A program made the position numbers and the translations under genes. From contig CAKOSZ010000002.1 in NCBI GenBank assembly GCA_934119955.1, positions 62,001 through 126,000 on the forward strand: a stretch of 64,000 nt of DNA, read 5' to 3'. The stretch comes from an uncultured Bacilli bacterium. Its GTDB lineage: Bacteria > Bacillota_I > Bacilli_A > RF39 > UBA660. The notes beneath the pieces were generated by a model that did no database searches, had not been told where the DNA came from, and saw nothing but the letters and a program-made list of their open reading frames with translations. Positions 34,449 to 43,099 of this stretch are shown here, piece after piece. Position 1 is the first letter of the stretch. Each line of letters starts with the position of its first letter.

Positions 34449-36326
34449 ATGGTAAAAAAAATTATAGAATTATTTAGTAAATATTGGTATTATTTATTAA
34501 TTTTTTTGATTCTAATAATTGTTTGTTTATTTTTAGTTTTAAATTCAAAGTCAAAAGTAGAACCTAATCAAGTTATAAAATATGATAATAAAATTGTTTT
34601 ATTTGGAGAAAAAAGTATTAGTATAAAACAAGGAGAAGAATATATAGAACCAGGTTTTTATGCCTTAATAGATGGAAAAATTATTCAAGATGAGGTTAAA
34701 GTAGATAATAATATTGATACTACTAAACCAGGAATATATTATATTACTTATTCTTATAATAAAATATCTATTAAAAGAAAAGTAGAAGTAGTGAAAGAAG
34801 AAAAAGTTTATTTATATTTAAATGGAGAGAAAAAAGTTACTATTTATGTAGGAGATACTTATAATGATTTAGGAGCAGTTGCTTATAATGAAAAAAAAGA
34901 AGATATAAGTGGTAATATAGTTGTTACTAATAATGTTAATACAAGTATACCAGGTACTTATCAAGTTAAATATACTTTAAAATATAATGATAAACAAGAA
35001 GTTCTTGTAAGAGAAGTTGTTGTTGAAAAATCAATTAGAAATGAATTAAAAATAAATTTAGAATATGATAATAAAACTTTAACTAATAGTTTTGTTGAAG
35101 TTAAAATAAATGTTTCAGGTAATAATTATCAATATACTAAGTTACCTAATGGAAGTATTTCTAATAATATGATAGATACTTATAAAATAACTAATAATGG
35201 AGTATATTATTTTTATTTTTATGATACAAGTAATAATTATAAAGTAGAAAGTGTTAATATTAATAATATTGATAAAACAAGTCCAGATGGGGCTTGTGTT
35301 GCAACTGTTGAGGATAATAAAACAAGTATTCAAGTTATCTCTTATGATGATTCGGGAATTAGTAAATATGTTTATAATAATTATTATTCTAGTACAAGTT
35401 CTAATTATGTTATAAATCAAAAATTAAGTAGTGTTAATGTTTTAATATATGATGTAGCTGGTAACTCTAAAAATATTAGTTGTCAGGTTAATGAAATTAA
35501 AGATGATTATATAGAGATGCATTTTATTGCTGGGGTATCAGATGACGATGCAATTTTAATTAGAACAAGAGAAAAAACTATTATGATAGATGGGGGAAGA
35601 TATGAGGCTAAGAAGAAAGTAATACCTTATTTAAAAGAAATAGGAGTAACTAAAATAGATGCTTTAATAGGATCACATGTTCATTGGAATCATGTTCAAG
35701 CCCATGCAGCAATTCTTGATGAGTTTTTAGTAGATAAAGTTTATTATTCAGTTGATCCACTTAATTGTACTTCTAAAAAACAATGTAAAAGTGATGATGT
35801 CATGTATTTAAAAAAGAAATTACAAGAAAAAAATATCACACCTAATATTTTAAAGGCAACTGATACTTTAAAGGTAGGAGATATGTCTTTATACTTTATT
35901 GGCCCAACAAGAGGAATATTAAATACTTATCAAAATGCTAACTCTTTGGTATTTATTCTTAAATATGGAAGTAATAAATATATGTTTACAGGAGATACTC
36001 CGGGAAAATATATGGATACAACTAAGTTTACTAATAATATTAAAAACTTTAATATGGATTTACATGTAGATGTATTAAAATGGCCTCATCATGGCTATGA
36101 GGATTTAACAGATGAATTTTTTGCAGCCACTACACCTAAATATGCAATTATTCCCAATTGTTGTTGGTGTACTAGTAAATATCCTAGTAGTAAAAATAAA
36201 AATCTAATGAAAAAATATAATACTAGTTATTATCAAGTCTGTAAATATAAAAATATAGTTTTAACTTCAAATGGGAAAGATATAAAAATAAATACAAATC
36301 AAGATCCAGTTAATTGGAAATGGTAG
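34449..36326 (+). CDS. Membrane-anchored Ig-like/metallo-beta-lactamase-fold protein
   Basis: 625 residues. One N-terminal span (about 14-34), two DUF5011-type Ig-like domains (about 50-115 and 120-195; 'GxxYxEPGFxAxxDG' and 'GDTYNDLGAVAYNEK' patterns), a third beta domain, then a ComEC-like metallo-beta-lactamase domain from about 355. The metal motif reads HVHWNH where the family has HxHxDH, so Asp is replaced by Asn. FTGDTPGK and WPHHGYED keep the later ligands. Extracellular; the substrate may be a nucleic acid or phosphoester. Confidence 0.75.
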   Translation: MVKKIIELFSKYWYYLLIFLILIIVCLFLVLNSKSKVEPNQVIKYDNKIVLFGEKSISIKQGEEYIEPGFYALIDGKIIQDEVKVDNNIDTTKPGIYYITYSYNKISIKRKVEVVKEEKVYLYLNGEKKVTIYVGDTYNDLGAVAYNEKKEDISGNIVVTNNVNTSIPGTYQVKYTLKYNDKQEVLVREVVVEKSIRNELKINLEYDNKTLTNSFVEVKINVSGNNYQYTKLPNGSISNNMIDTYKITNNGVYYFYFYDTSNNYKVESVNINNIDKTSPDGACVATVEDNKTSIQVISYDDSGISKYVYNNYYSSTSSNYVINQKLSSVNVLIYDVAGNSKNISCQVNEIKDDYIEMHFIAGVSDDDAILIRTREKTIMIDGGRYEAKKKVIPYLKEIGVTKIDALIGSHVHWNHVQAHAAILDEFLVDKVYYSVDPLNCTSKKQCKSDDVMYLKKKLQEKNITPNILKATDTLKVGDMSLYFIGPTRGILNTYQNANSLVFILKYGSNKYMFTGDTPGKYMDTTKFTNNIKNFNMDLHVDVLKWPHHGYEDLTDEFFAATTPKYAIIPNCCWCTSKYPSSKNKNLMKKYNTSYYQVCKYKNIVLTSNGKDIKINTNQDPVNWKW

Positions 36327-36337
36327 AAGGAGGAAGT

Positions 36338-36610
36338 ATGATAGAATTTGAATACAAACCAGTTGGAGTTTGTTCATCTAAAATTAAATTATTAATTAAA
36401 GGTGATAAATTATTAGATATTGAGGTAATAGGAGGTTGTTCTGGGAATTTACAAGGAATAAAAGCCTTAGTAAAAGGAATGAAATTAACTGAAATAGAAG
36501 AAAAATTAAAAGGAATTAAATGTGGTTTTAAAAACACATCTTGTCCTGATCAAATAGCAAATGCTATTAATAAATATTTAGAGGGTAAAAATGAAAATAA
36601 TCCTTGGTAG
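36338..36610 (+). CDS. TSCPD domain protein
   Basis: 90 residues from ATG 36338 (GAAGGAGG upstream). Contains YKPVGVCSSKIKL, VIGGCSGNLQGIKALVKGM and the naming motif TSCPDQIANAI. These domains also occur at the C-terminus of some ribonucleotide reductases, where the cysteines may bind metal. Overlaps maf by 20 bases. Confidence 0.85.
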   Translation: MIEFEYKPVGVCSSKIKLLIKGDKLLDIEVIGGCSGNLQGIKALVKGMKLTEIEEKLKGIKCGFKNTSCPDQIANAINKYLEGKNENNPW

Positions 36611-37163
36611 TAATTCTCAAAGAAGAAAAGAACTTTTAGATATGATAGGAATAAAATATGAAATAGTTACTTCAAATGAGAAAGAAATAATAGATGATAA
36701 TTTAACTTGCCTAGAAAATTGTAAAAGTATAAGTTTTCAAAAAGCCATGAACGTTAAAAACAAAACATGTGGAGATAGAATAATAATCACATGTGATACC
36801 ATAGTTGTAAAAAATGATAAATTATATGGTAAACCAAAAGATAGATTAGATGCAATTAATATGTTAAAAATGCTAAGTAACACACATCATGAAGTAATAT
36901 CTTGCTTAACCATTCTTAAAATAAAAGATAACAGAGAAGAAGTATTTAAAGATTATTCAACTTGTAAAGTCTACTTTGATAATTTAAATGAAAAAGAAAT
37001 AATAGATTGGGTAGATAATCACAGTCCATACGATAAAGCAGGTTCCTATGCTATTCAAGAGGAATTTGCTAAACACATAACAAAAATAAATGGAGATTTC
37101 TACACAATAGTAGGTCTTCCGGTAAATAAATTATATAATATTTTAAAAAGAATAGACGAATAA
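36591..37163 (+). CDS. maf: Maf family nucleotide pyrophosphatase
   Basis: 190 residues. ILGSNSQRRKELLDMIGI, the ITCDTIVV metal site, GKPKDRLDAINMLKMLS and DKAGSYAIQEEFAKHI are family signatures. It hydrolyses non-canonical NTPs such as dTTP/UTP or modified nucleotides. GAGGG precedes the start. Confidence 0.92.
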   Translation: MKIILGSNSQRRKELLDMIGIKYEIVTSNEKEIIDDNLTCLENCKSISFQKAMNVKNKTCGDRIIITCDTIVVKNDKLYGKPKDRLDAINMLKMLSNTHHEVISCLTILKIKDNREEVFKDYSTCKVYFDNLNEKEIIDWVDNHSPYDKAGSYAIQEEFAKHITKINGDFYTIVGLPVNKLYNILKRIDE

Positions 37164-37164
37164 C

Positions 37165-37193
37165 TTGAAAATTAAAAAAATATTTGTTATTAT
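37165..37193 (+). promoter_or_regulatory. Promoter of the 34-residue micro-ORF
   Basis: TTGAAA, 17-base spacer, TATTAT with TGT extended -10, directly after maf. Confidence 0.55.
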
Positions 37194-37220
37194 TAGATAG
37201 TAGAAAGGTAAGTGATATAT

Positions 37221-37325
37221 ATGAGTATATATGGACAAGTTAATGCAATGAAACCCTTATACAACTATATATATCAAGAAATTTCTTTAATTAAAAAGAT
37301 AAAAAAATATTTAGTATTAACATGA
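37221..37325 (+). CDS. Basic micro-protein, 34 residues
   Basis: ATG with AAAGG 11-15 bases upstream. The C-terminal half is amphipathic and basic (YQEISLIKKIKKYLVLT). The stop codon lies inside the left arm of a terminator hairpin. With its own promoter and terminator in 200 bases it forms a complete small unit, possibly a small RNA or micro-protein gene. No family recognised. Confidence 0.45.
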   Translation: MSIYGQVNAMKPLYNYIYQEISLIKKIKKYLVLT

Positions 37326-37366
37326 TTAGAGTATAGATTAGTTCTATATTTTTAATCATGTTTTTA
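37320..37366 (+). terminator. Terminator of the micro-ORF unit
   Basis: ACATGATTA and TAATCATGT form a 9-bp stem with a long loop, followed by five T. It overlaps the micro-ORF stop codon. Confidence 0.65.
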
Positions 37367-37405
37367 TATGTCCATATAATATGATTTTTAATTTTAACTA
37401 AATTA

Positions 37406-37434
37406 TTTATTAAAGATAAAATATATGCTAAAAT
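37406..37434 (+). promoter_or_regulatory. Putative promoter of the variable surface-protein gene
   Basis: TTTATT, 17-base spacer, TAAAAT with TGC extended -10. The core is nearly the same as at 15316-15334. Confidence 0.5.
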
Positions 37435-37474
37435 AAAATTATATTAGAATAACGGGTCAAGAAAGGAAGTGTTT

Positions 37475-39451
37475 ATGAAAAATAAAAAAATAATAATTTT
37501 AACCTTAATCACAGGAATATTAATGCTTACGATAGGAGTAACATATTCAATATTTACAAGTAGTAAAACTGGTAAAAATTCAAGTTTAGTAGTAGGGGAT
37601 ATCTATATGCACTATAATGAAAGTAATGAATTAGCAATAGAAAATGCTATGCCAAGTGATACTTTTGATAAAACAAAATATTTTGAATTCACAATAGATG
37701 GTAAAAATACTTATACAGATAAAGATATTTGGTATGAAATAGTCTTAACCAAAGGGAATAATCAAACAGGAAAAACAAGAATAAAAGATAATTTATTAAA
37801 GTTTAGATTAACAACCATCAGTAATGGAGTAGAAACTGAATTATTAAACAACAAAAGTTATGATGACTTAACAAATAAAAGAATATATGTTGATACAATT
37901 AATAAAAATACAACAACTGAAATAACAAGAACTTATAGACTTTATATGTGGGTATCAAGTGATACTAAAATAGGTAATGCTAATCAAGATTATACCATGG
38001 AAGAGTGGAACAATGTTTATGCTTCTATTAAAGTAAAAGTAACCGGAGACTTTAATAAAAAACGAATAGAAAACTCGGCAGATTTTAAAACAATGTTATT
38101 AACTGAAAAAACAAATACTATTATTGAAGAAGATAATACAGTTTATATATCAGGAAAAGGTACTGATGTAGATTATAATTACGTTTGGTATTCAGGTAAA
38201 CTTTGGAGAATAACAGCAATTAATCCAGATGGAACAATGAAAATGATAACTGATGATCCAATTACAACTATTTCTTATGGAAGTGATGTAAATTTCTACG
38301 ATATATCTAAAAAAGATGATCCAACATATACTGGTTCCTATATGTATCAATGGTTAAATGAAGATTTCTTAGATACATTATATAATTATCAAAATATAAT
38401 AGTTGAAGATAGTACTTGGAATATAACAAATTCTAATGCAAGTAGTACAAGTGCAATAAGCACTAAATTACCTGAAACAACTTTAATAAACAATTCTACA
38501 ATTGGTAAAAATACACCCGTAGGACTATTAAATAGTTATGAATATTATTTAAGTTATAGTTATACCTCAGGTTATTTAAATATAGGATATATTTGGTGGT
38601 TATTAAATCCATATAGCTCTTCTAGTGTTTGGAGCGTTTACAGCCAAGGTAGCGGCGACGACTGCAATCCGTCTTATAGCCGTGCTGCTCGCCCGTCTAT
38701 TAATCTAAAATCTAATATCCAGCTAACAGGTGGAGATGGAACCAAGGATAATCCGTATAAAATAGCAGGGGATAGGGAAGATGTAATGCCAAACACAACT
38801 TACTTAAATACAAGAAGTATAGGCGAGTATGTAATATTTGATGAAGATGGAGATAGTTCAACTAAAGAAATTTATAGAATAGTAGGTTTTGAAGATGGAA
38901 AGACTAAATTAAATAAAAATGATTATATAAAGAGTGGAACTACAACTTTAACTAAATATTTTAGTACAATTACAAGTACAACGTATGGAAAGGGTACAAG
39001 TGATGTTTACTGGGGTTATTATTTGAATAATACCTGGTATAATAGTTTAGCACAAAAAAGTATGTTAGACAAAGGAGCATATTATATAAAACAAGTGTCT
39101 AATGGTACAAGTTATAAAAATTCTTTATGTAATATTGATAATACTACTGAAACAACAAAAGATTGCGTTAAAACAACAAGTATTTGGAATACTGGTTATG
39201 TAGGACTATCAAGATACGGAGAAATGTTTGCCAGTCAACAAGGAAACGGTTATAATAGTTCTAGTGGTATGTGGTTAATAACACCTTCTAGCTCTTCTCT
39301 TGTTTGGTACGTTGACAGCCACGGTACCGGCAGCCACAGCTATCCGTCTAATGACCATGCTGCTCGCCCATCTATTAATCTAAAATCAAATATCGTTATA
39401 ACAGGTGGAGATGGTACTAAATCTAATCCGTTTACTATTGCTCTTAAATGA
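37475..39451 (+). CDS. Secreted protein with two variable lectin-like (DUF6273-type) domains; probable DGR target
   Basis: 658 residues from ATG 37475; a GTG two codons earlier overlaps AAGGAAG. The N-terminus has a signal and a TasA/camelysin-like start (LMLTIGVTYSIFTSSKTGKNSSLVVGDIYM), indicating export. Two tandem modules follow (about 225-430 and 440-658). Each ends in a segment of pattern W-L-x-P-x-SSS-x-VW-x-V ... AARPSINLKSNI, as in DUF6273 domains, then GGDGTKxNP. Those ends (VR1, VR2) differ only at adenine-compatible sites and are much richer in G+C than the rest. Probably cell-surface ligand binding with targeted diversification. Confidence 0.8.
   Translation: MKNKKIIILTLITGILMLTIGVTYSIFTSSKTGKNSSLVVGDIYMHYNESNELAIENAMPSDTFDKTKYFEFTIDGKNTYTDKDIWYEIVLTKGNNQTGKTRIKDNLLKFRLTTISNGVETELLNNKSYDDLTNKRIYVDTINKNTTTEITRTYRLYMWVSSDTKIGNANQDYTMEEWNNVYASIKVKVTGDFNKKRIENSADFKTMLLTEKTNTIIEEDNTVYISGKGTDVDYNYVWYSGKLWRITAINPDGTMKMITDDPITTISYGSDVNFYDISKKDDPTYTGSYMYQWLNEDFLDTLYNYQNIIVEDSTWNITNSNASSTSAISTKLPETTLINNSTIGKNTPVGLLNSYEYYLSYSYTSGYLNIGYIWWLLNPYSSSSVWSVYSQGSGDDCNPSYSRAARPSINLKSNIQLTGGDGTKDNPYKIAGDREDVMPNTTYLNTRSIGEYVIFDEDGDSSTKEIYRIVGFEDGKTKLNKNDYIKSGTTTLTKYFSTITSTTYGKGTSDVYWGYYLNNTWYNSLAQKSMLDKGAYYIKQVSNGTSYKNSLCNIDNTTETTKDCVKTTSIWNTGYVGLSRYGEMFASQQGNGYNSSSGMWLITPSSSSLVWYVDSHGTGSHSYPSNDHAARPSINLKSNIVITGGDGTKSNPFTIALK
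38600..38719 (+). repeat. Variable region 1 (VR1)
   Basis: Aligns without gaps with 39275-39394 (offset 675). Across 38612-38683, 13 codons differ while the codons between them are identical, including their third bases. 47 of the 84 bases 38615-38698 are G or C, in a window near a quarter G+C. It ends with the GC-rich constant stretch GCTGCTCGCCC, in the position expected for an initiation-of-mutagenic-homing site. Confidence 0.75.
39275..39394 (+). repeat. Variable region 2 (VR2)
   Basis: Second copy of the variable segment, at the C-terminus of the protein. Its variable codons (such as TCT, CTT, TAC, GAC, ACC, AGC, CAC, TAT, AAT) keep the same third base as VR1 in 12 of 13 cases, always C or T, as expected if both derive from AAC/AAT template codons. 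Confidence 0.75.
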
Positions 39452-39459
39452 ATTGGTGG

Positions 39460-39488
39460 TTGACAAAACTGTTAATTTATAGTATATT
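39460..39488 (+). promoter_or_regulatory. Promoter of the T-box-argS unit
   Basis: Perfect TTGACA, 17-base spacer, TATATT, just after the variable surface-protein gene. Confidence 0.75.
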
Positions 39489-39494
39489 CTTATC

Positions 39495-39680
39495 AAGAAA
39501 TGCAAAAAGAAGTAGTAGTAAGTACTTTTAATTTAGTGAGAAGATGGTTGGTGAAAATCTTTTTAAAACCTTATGAACGTATCTTTTAGTTTCATCGCTA
39601 TTTGCGTTATCAAATAAGTGCATAGAAATTCTATGAAGTAAGGTGGTACCACCCTGAGGGGTCCTTATTTTGTAGAATTT
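39495..39680 (+). promoter_or_regulatory. T-box riboswitch (arginine) upstream of argS
   Basis: Stem I features: AGTAGTAGTAAG near the base, GATGGTTGGTGAAAATC apical part, then the specifier loop GAA-CGT-A with the Arg codon CGT at 39578-39580. The T-box AAGGTGGTACCACC (39640-39653) and a terminator arm GGGGTCCTTATTTT follow. Uncharged tRNA-Arg would stabilise the antiterminator and allow argS transcription. Confidence 0.9.
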
Positions 39681-39698
39681 TTTTAATTAGGAGGGAAT

Positions 39699-41405
39699 AT
39701 GTTAAAGGAATTAGAAATTTATTTGGAGAATTTATTAAAAGAACTTGGTTATTTGGAAAAAGTTACAATTCTTGCCAGTAGTAAAAAGGAACTTGGTTGG
39801 TATCAATTAAATATTTGTATGTCTCTTGCTAAAAAGTATCATGAAAATCCAGTTTTAGTTGCAAATAAAATAGTTGAGAAGTTAGATAATCGTTTCATAT
39901 CAGTTAATGTGGCTGGACCTGGTTTTATTAATTTTAAATTAGATGAAAAATATTTACTTGAATATTTAAATTCTGGTTTAACTGATTTTAAAGTTTTTGT
40001 ACCAAAACTTACTAAAAAGAAAATTGTAATTGACTTTGGTGGTGCTAATGCTGCTAAGGCTTTACATGTTGGGCATATGAGATCAGCCAATATTGGAGAG
40101 GCTTTAAGACGTCTTGGGGTACTTGTTGGTTATGAGATGATAAGTGATGTTCATCTAGGGGATTTTGGTCGTCAAGCCGGAATGCTTTTAAGTGAGATTA
40201 AAAAAAGAGGTGAGTATCTAGAATATTTTGATCCTAATTTTAAAGGAGAATATAGAAGTGTGGATTATACTCCAACGGAACTAGGTAAGATGTATGCTAG
40301 TGCAAATATTGCAGCATCTAATGATGAAGAAAGGATGGAAGAAGTAAGAGAAATAACTGCTGAAATTGATAAAGGTAATAAAACTTATTTAAATTTATGG
40401 AAACAACTTGTAGCTATTTCTTCAATTTCAATTAAAGAGGTTTATGATGAATTAAATTGTCATTTTGATTTATTTGAAGGGGAACTTGATGCTTTTAAGG
40501 ATATTCCAGCCATGTTAACTAAGGTTAATCCTTATTTATATGAATCAAATGGTGCCATGGTCATGGATGTTAAAGAAGAAAGTGATACCAAGGAAATGCC
40601 ACCTTTATTAGTTATTAAAAAAGATGGAGCAACTATTTATGCAACTCGTGATTTAGCAACTATTTATTCTCGTGAAGAAAGATTTAATCCTGATGAAATT
40701 TGGTATGTTGTTGATAATCGTCAATCATTATATTTTGAACAAGTTTTCCGTGCTTCTTATATTGCTAATTTAACTGATGCTAAATTATATCACTTTGGTT
40801 TTGGAACTATTAATGGAACTGATGGTAAGCCTTATAAAACAAGAGATGGTGGGGTAATGCAATTATCTACTTTAATTGAATCAATTAGTAATTTAATTGA
40901 AGAAAAAATGAAACCAGATATAATAGATGATAGATTAGATATTAAAAATAAATTAACAATTGCAACTCTTAAATATGCTGATTTAATGTCTTACCGTGCA
41001 ACTGATTATATCTTTGATCCAGTTAAATTCTCCTCATTTGATGGTAAAACTGGTCCTTATATCTTATATACAGTTGTTCGTTTAAAATCAATTTTAAATA
41101 AGTCAGTTAAAAAAGACTATAAAATTCTTAATATAAATAGTTTAGAAGAATTAGATATTTACTTAAAAATAACTGAATTAGAAAGTGTTCTTGAAAGATC
41201 TATTCGTGATAAGTCTTTAAATTATATAACAGATTTTCTATTTGAAATAGCAAGTTTATTTAATAAATTCTATAATACTTATCATATTTTAAGTGAACAA
41301 GATGAAACTAAAAAAGAATCTTTCTTAGCACTTGTTACTATTGTTTACAATTGTATACATAATTTATTAGATGTTTTAGCAATAAATGAAGTAGATAGAA
41401 TGTAA
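39699..41405 (+). CDS. argS: Arginyl-tRNA synthetase
   Basis: 568 residues. N-terminal Add-1 domain, IDFGGANAAKALHVGHMRSANIGEALRR with HVGH at 123-126, ISDVHLGDFGRQAGML, and the C-terminal DALR anticodon-binding domain with GPYILYTVVRLKSIL. It charges tRNA-Arg, in agreement with the CGT specifier of its T-box leader. Confidence 0.96.
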   Translation: MLKELEIYLENLLKELGYLEKVTILASSKKELGWYQLNICMSLAKKYHENPVLVANKIVEKLDNRFISVNVAGPGFINFKLDEKYLLEYLNSGLTDFKVFVPKLTKKKIVIDFGGANAAKALHVGHMRSANIGEALRRLGVLVGYEMISDVHLGDFGRQAGMLLSEIKKRGEYLEYFDPNFKGEYRSVDYTPTELGKMYASANIAASNDEERMEEVREITAEIDKGNKTYLNLWKQLVAISSISIKEVYDELNCHFDLFEGELDAFKDIPAMLTKVNPYLYESNGAMVMDVKEESDTKEMPPLLVIKKDGATIYATRDLATIYSREERFNPDEIWYVVDNRQSLYFEQVFRASYIANLTDAKLYHFGFGTINGTDGKPYKTRDGGVMQLSTLIESISNLIEEKMKPDIIDDRLDIKNKLTIATLKYADLMSYRATDYIFDPVKFSSFDGKTGPYILYTVVRLKSILNKSVKKDYKILNINSLEELDIYLKITELESVLERSIRDKSLNYITDFLFEIASLFNKFYNTYHILSEQDETKKESFLALVTIVYNCIHNLLDVLAINEVDRM

Positions 41406-41453
41406 TTCGACAAATTAAGACAAAGAAATTTTTTAAAATAAAATTGTGATTTT

Positions 41454-42644
41454 ATGAAAAAAATATTTGTCTTTTTTTTAATTTTTATAATTTTTTTATC
41501 AGGAAATGCTACTGTATCTAAAAATAAATATGTAAGTGAAGACTTAGAAATAAGAGGTGTTTATATTTCTTACTTAGAATATTTAACATATTTTAAAGGA
41601 AATTCTCTTAGTATAAACAAAGCCTATATTAATAAAATGTTAGATAATTTAAGTAGTATTAATATTAATACTATATTTTTACAAGTTTCTCCTTTTTCAG
41701 ACAGTATTTATAATTCTAAAATATTTCCATATTCATATACCTTAACAGGAGTTGAAGGTAAAAATCCTGGTATGGATTATTTAGAATACTTTATAAAAGA
41801 AAGTAAAAAAAGAAATATAAAAATTCATGCTTGGATTAATCCATATCGAATAAGTTTAACAAATGATCCAAATTCACTTAGTAAAGATAATCCAGCATAT
41901 TCCCTTTTAAATACCAATAGTGTATCTATAAGTGATAATGGAATTTATTATAATCCAGCCAGTCCTTATGTTTATTCTTTAATTTTAAAACAAGTTACAG
42001 AGTTAATTACTAATTATAATATAGCAGGCATTCATTTTGATGACTATTTTTATCCTAATAATAAAATTGATTTAGTAAATTATGAAAATTATAAAAACAA
42101 GAATAAAAGTGATATAAGTATTAGTGAATATAGATTAAATGTAGTTAATTCTTTAATAAAAAGTGTTTATACTTTAATAAAAGATTATAATAAAGATTTA
42201 ATATTTAGTATTGCTCCTGATGGTAATATTAATAATAATTATACTTATCATTTTGCTGATGTTAAAACTTGGCTTAGTGATAATAACTATGTAGATTTAA
42301 TTTTACCCCAAGTGTATTATGGTTTTTCTAATCAATATAAACCTTTTATTAATACTTTAAATGAATGGCATGATTTAATAAAAAATGATACTAAAATAGT
42401 TCCAGTTTTAGCATTTTACAAAGTAGGTAATGTTGATAATCAAGCAGGAACTGGATCATTTGAATGGGTTAATAATAAAAATATAATTAAAAATCAAATA
42501 AACTTTTCTAAAACTTTAAAAAAATATCAAGGTTATGTTTTATTTCGTTATGATTTTTTATTTAATTCAAATTTATTAAATGAATATTCCAAAGAAGAAA
42601 TTAAAAATTTAAAAATAATAAATAAAAAATCTAGCCAAAAGTAA
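41454..42644 (+). CDS. Secreted GHL10-type glycoside hydrolase-like protein
   Basis: 396 residues with a signal peptide (KKIFVFFLIFIIFLSGNA). The domain matches family 'glycosyl hydrolase-like 10' (DUF187): EIRGVYISYLEYL, INTIFLQVSPFSDSIYNSKIFPYS, HAWINPYRIS, IAGIHFDDYFYP and LILPQVYYGFSNQY. Likely acts on cell-wall or surface glycans. No clear Shine-Dalgarno is seen before the ATG. Confidence 0.85.
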   Translation: MKKIFVFFLIFIIFLSGNATVSKNKYVSEDLEIRGVYISYLEYLTYFKGNSLSINKAYINKMLDNLSSININTIFLQVSPFSDSIYNSKIFPYSYTLTGVEGKNPGMDYLEYFIKESKKRNIKIHAWINPYRISLTNDPNSLSKDNPAYSLLNTNSVSISDNGIYYNPASPYVYSLILKQVTELITNYNIAGIHFDDYFYPNNKIDLVNYENYKNKNKSDISISEYRLNVVNSLIKSVYTLIKDYNKDLIFSIAPDGNINNNYTYHFADVKTWLSDNNYVDLILPQVYYGFSNQYKPFINTLNEWHDLIKNDTKIVPVLAFYKVGNVDNQAGTGSFEWVNNKNIIKNQINFSKTLKKYQGYVLFRYDFLFNSNLLNEYSKEEIKNLKIINKKSSQK

Positions 42645-42676
42645 ATTAATGTGCTATTATTATTATAGGTGATCAT

Positions 42677-43081
42677 ATGTTAAAATATTTCTATATACCT
42701 GCTAATGTTTGGTATTATGTTGTTATTCCTATTTTAATTATAATTTTAATTTATTTAGTTTTTAATTTTCTTTATCGTAATAAAAAAGGAACTTATTATT
42801 ATAACTATGTAGTCGATTATGTATATAGTACTTTGGGAGTTATCTTTTGTTCATTACTTTTATGTTTATTACTTGGATATAGTATAGCAACTATTCAAAT
42901 TTTAAATGAAGCAAATGTTATAAAAAATAATATTATAATTCTTTTAGTTTTAATAATTTTACCAGTAATTCCTTCGGTATTTTTAGGTTATGTTTTAAAA
43001 ATATATATTAAAAATATTAAAAGAAAAAAAGTTTTAGATGAAGCCTTAGAAGAAAAAGAATTAGTTAAAAAAAATAGTTAA
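42677..43081 (+). CDS. Hypothetical membrane protein, three spans
   Basis: 134 residues with hydrophobic segments at about 13-34, 50-72 and 84-108, and a charged C-terminal tail. AGGTG precedes the ATG. Its last codons form the left arm of a terminator. Not recognised. Confidence 0.55.
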   Translation: MLKYFYIPANVWYYVVIPILIIILIYLVFNFLYRNKKGTYYYNYVVDYVYSTLGVIFCSLLLCLLLGYSIATIQILNEANVIKNNIIILLVLIILPVIPSVFLGYVLKIYIKNIKRKKVLDEALEEKELVKKNS

Positions 43082-43099
43082 GCGATTAACTATTTTTAT
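43070..43099. terminator. Bidirectional terminator
   Basis: AAAAATAGTTAA and TTAACTATTTTT form a 12-bp stem with a GCGA tetraloop, between two convergent genes and overlapping both stop codons. Confidence 0.8.

Noticed and set aside
37475..39451. Reverse transcriptase or template repeat of the retroelement near its target
   Set aside because: None of the genes within the window has reverse-transcriptase motifs, and the GCTGCTCGCCC constant stretch occurs only in the two VRs.
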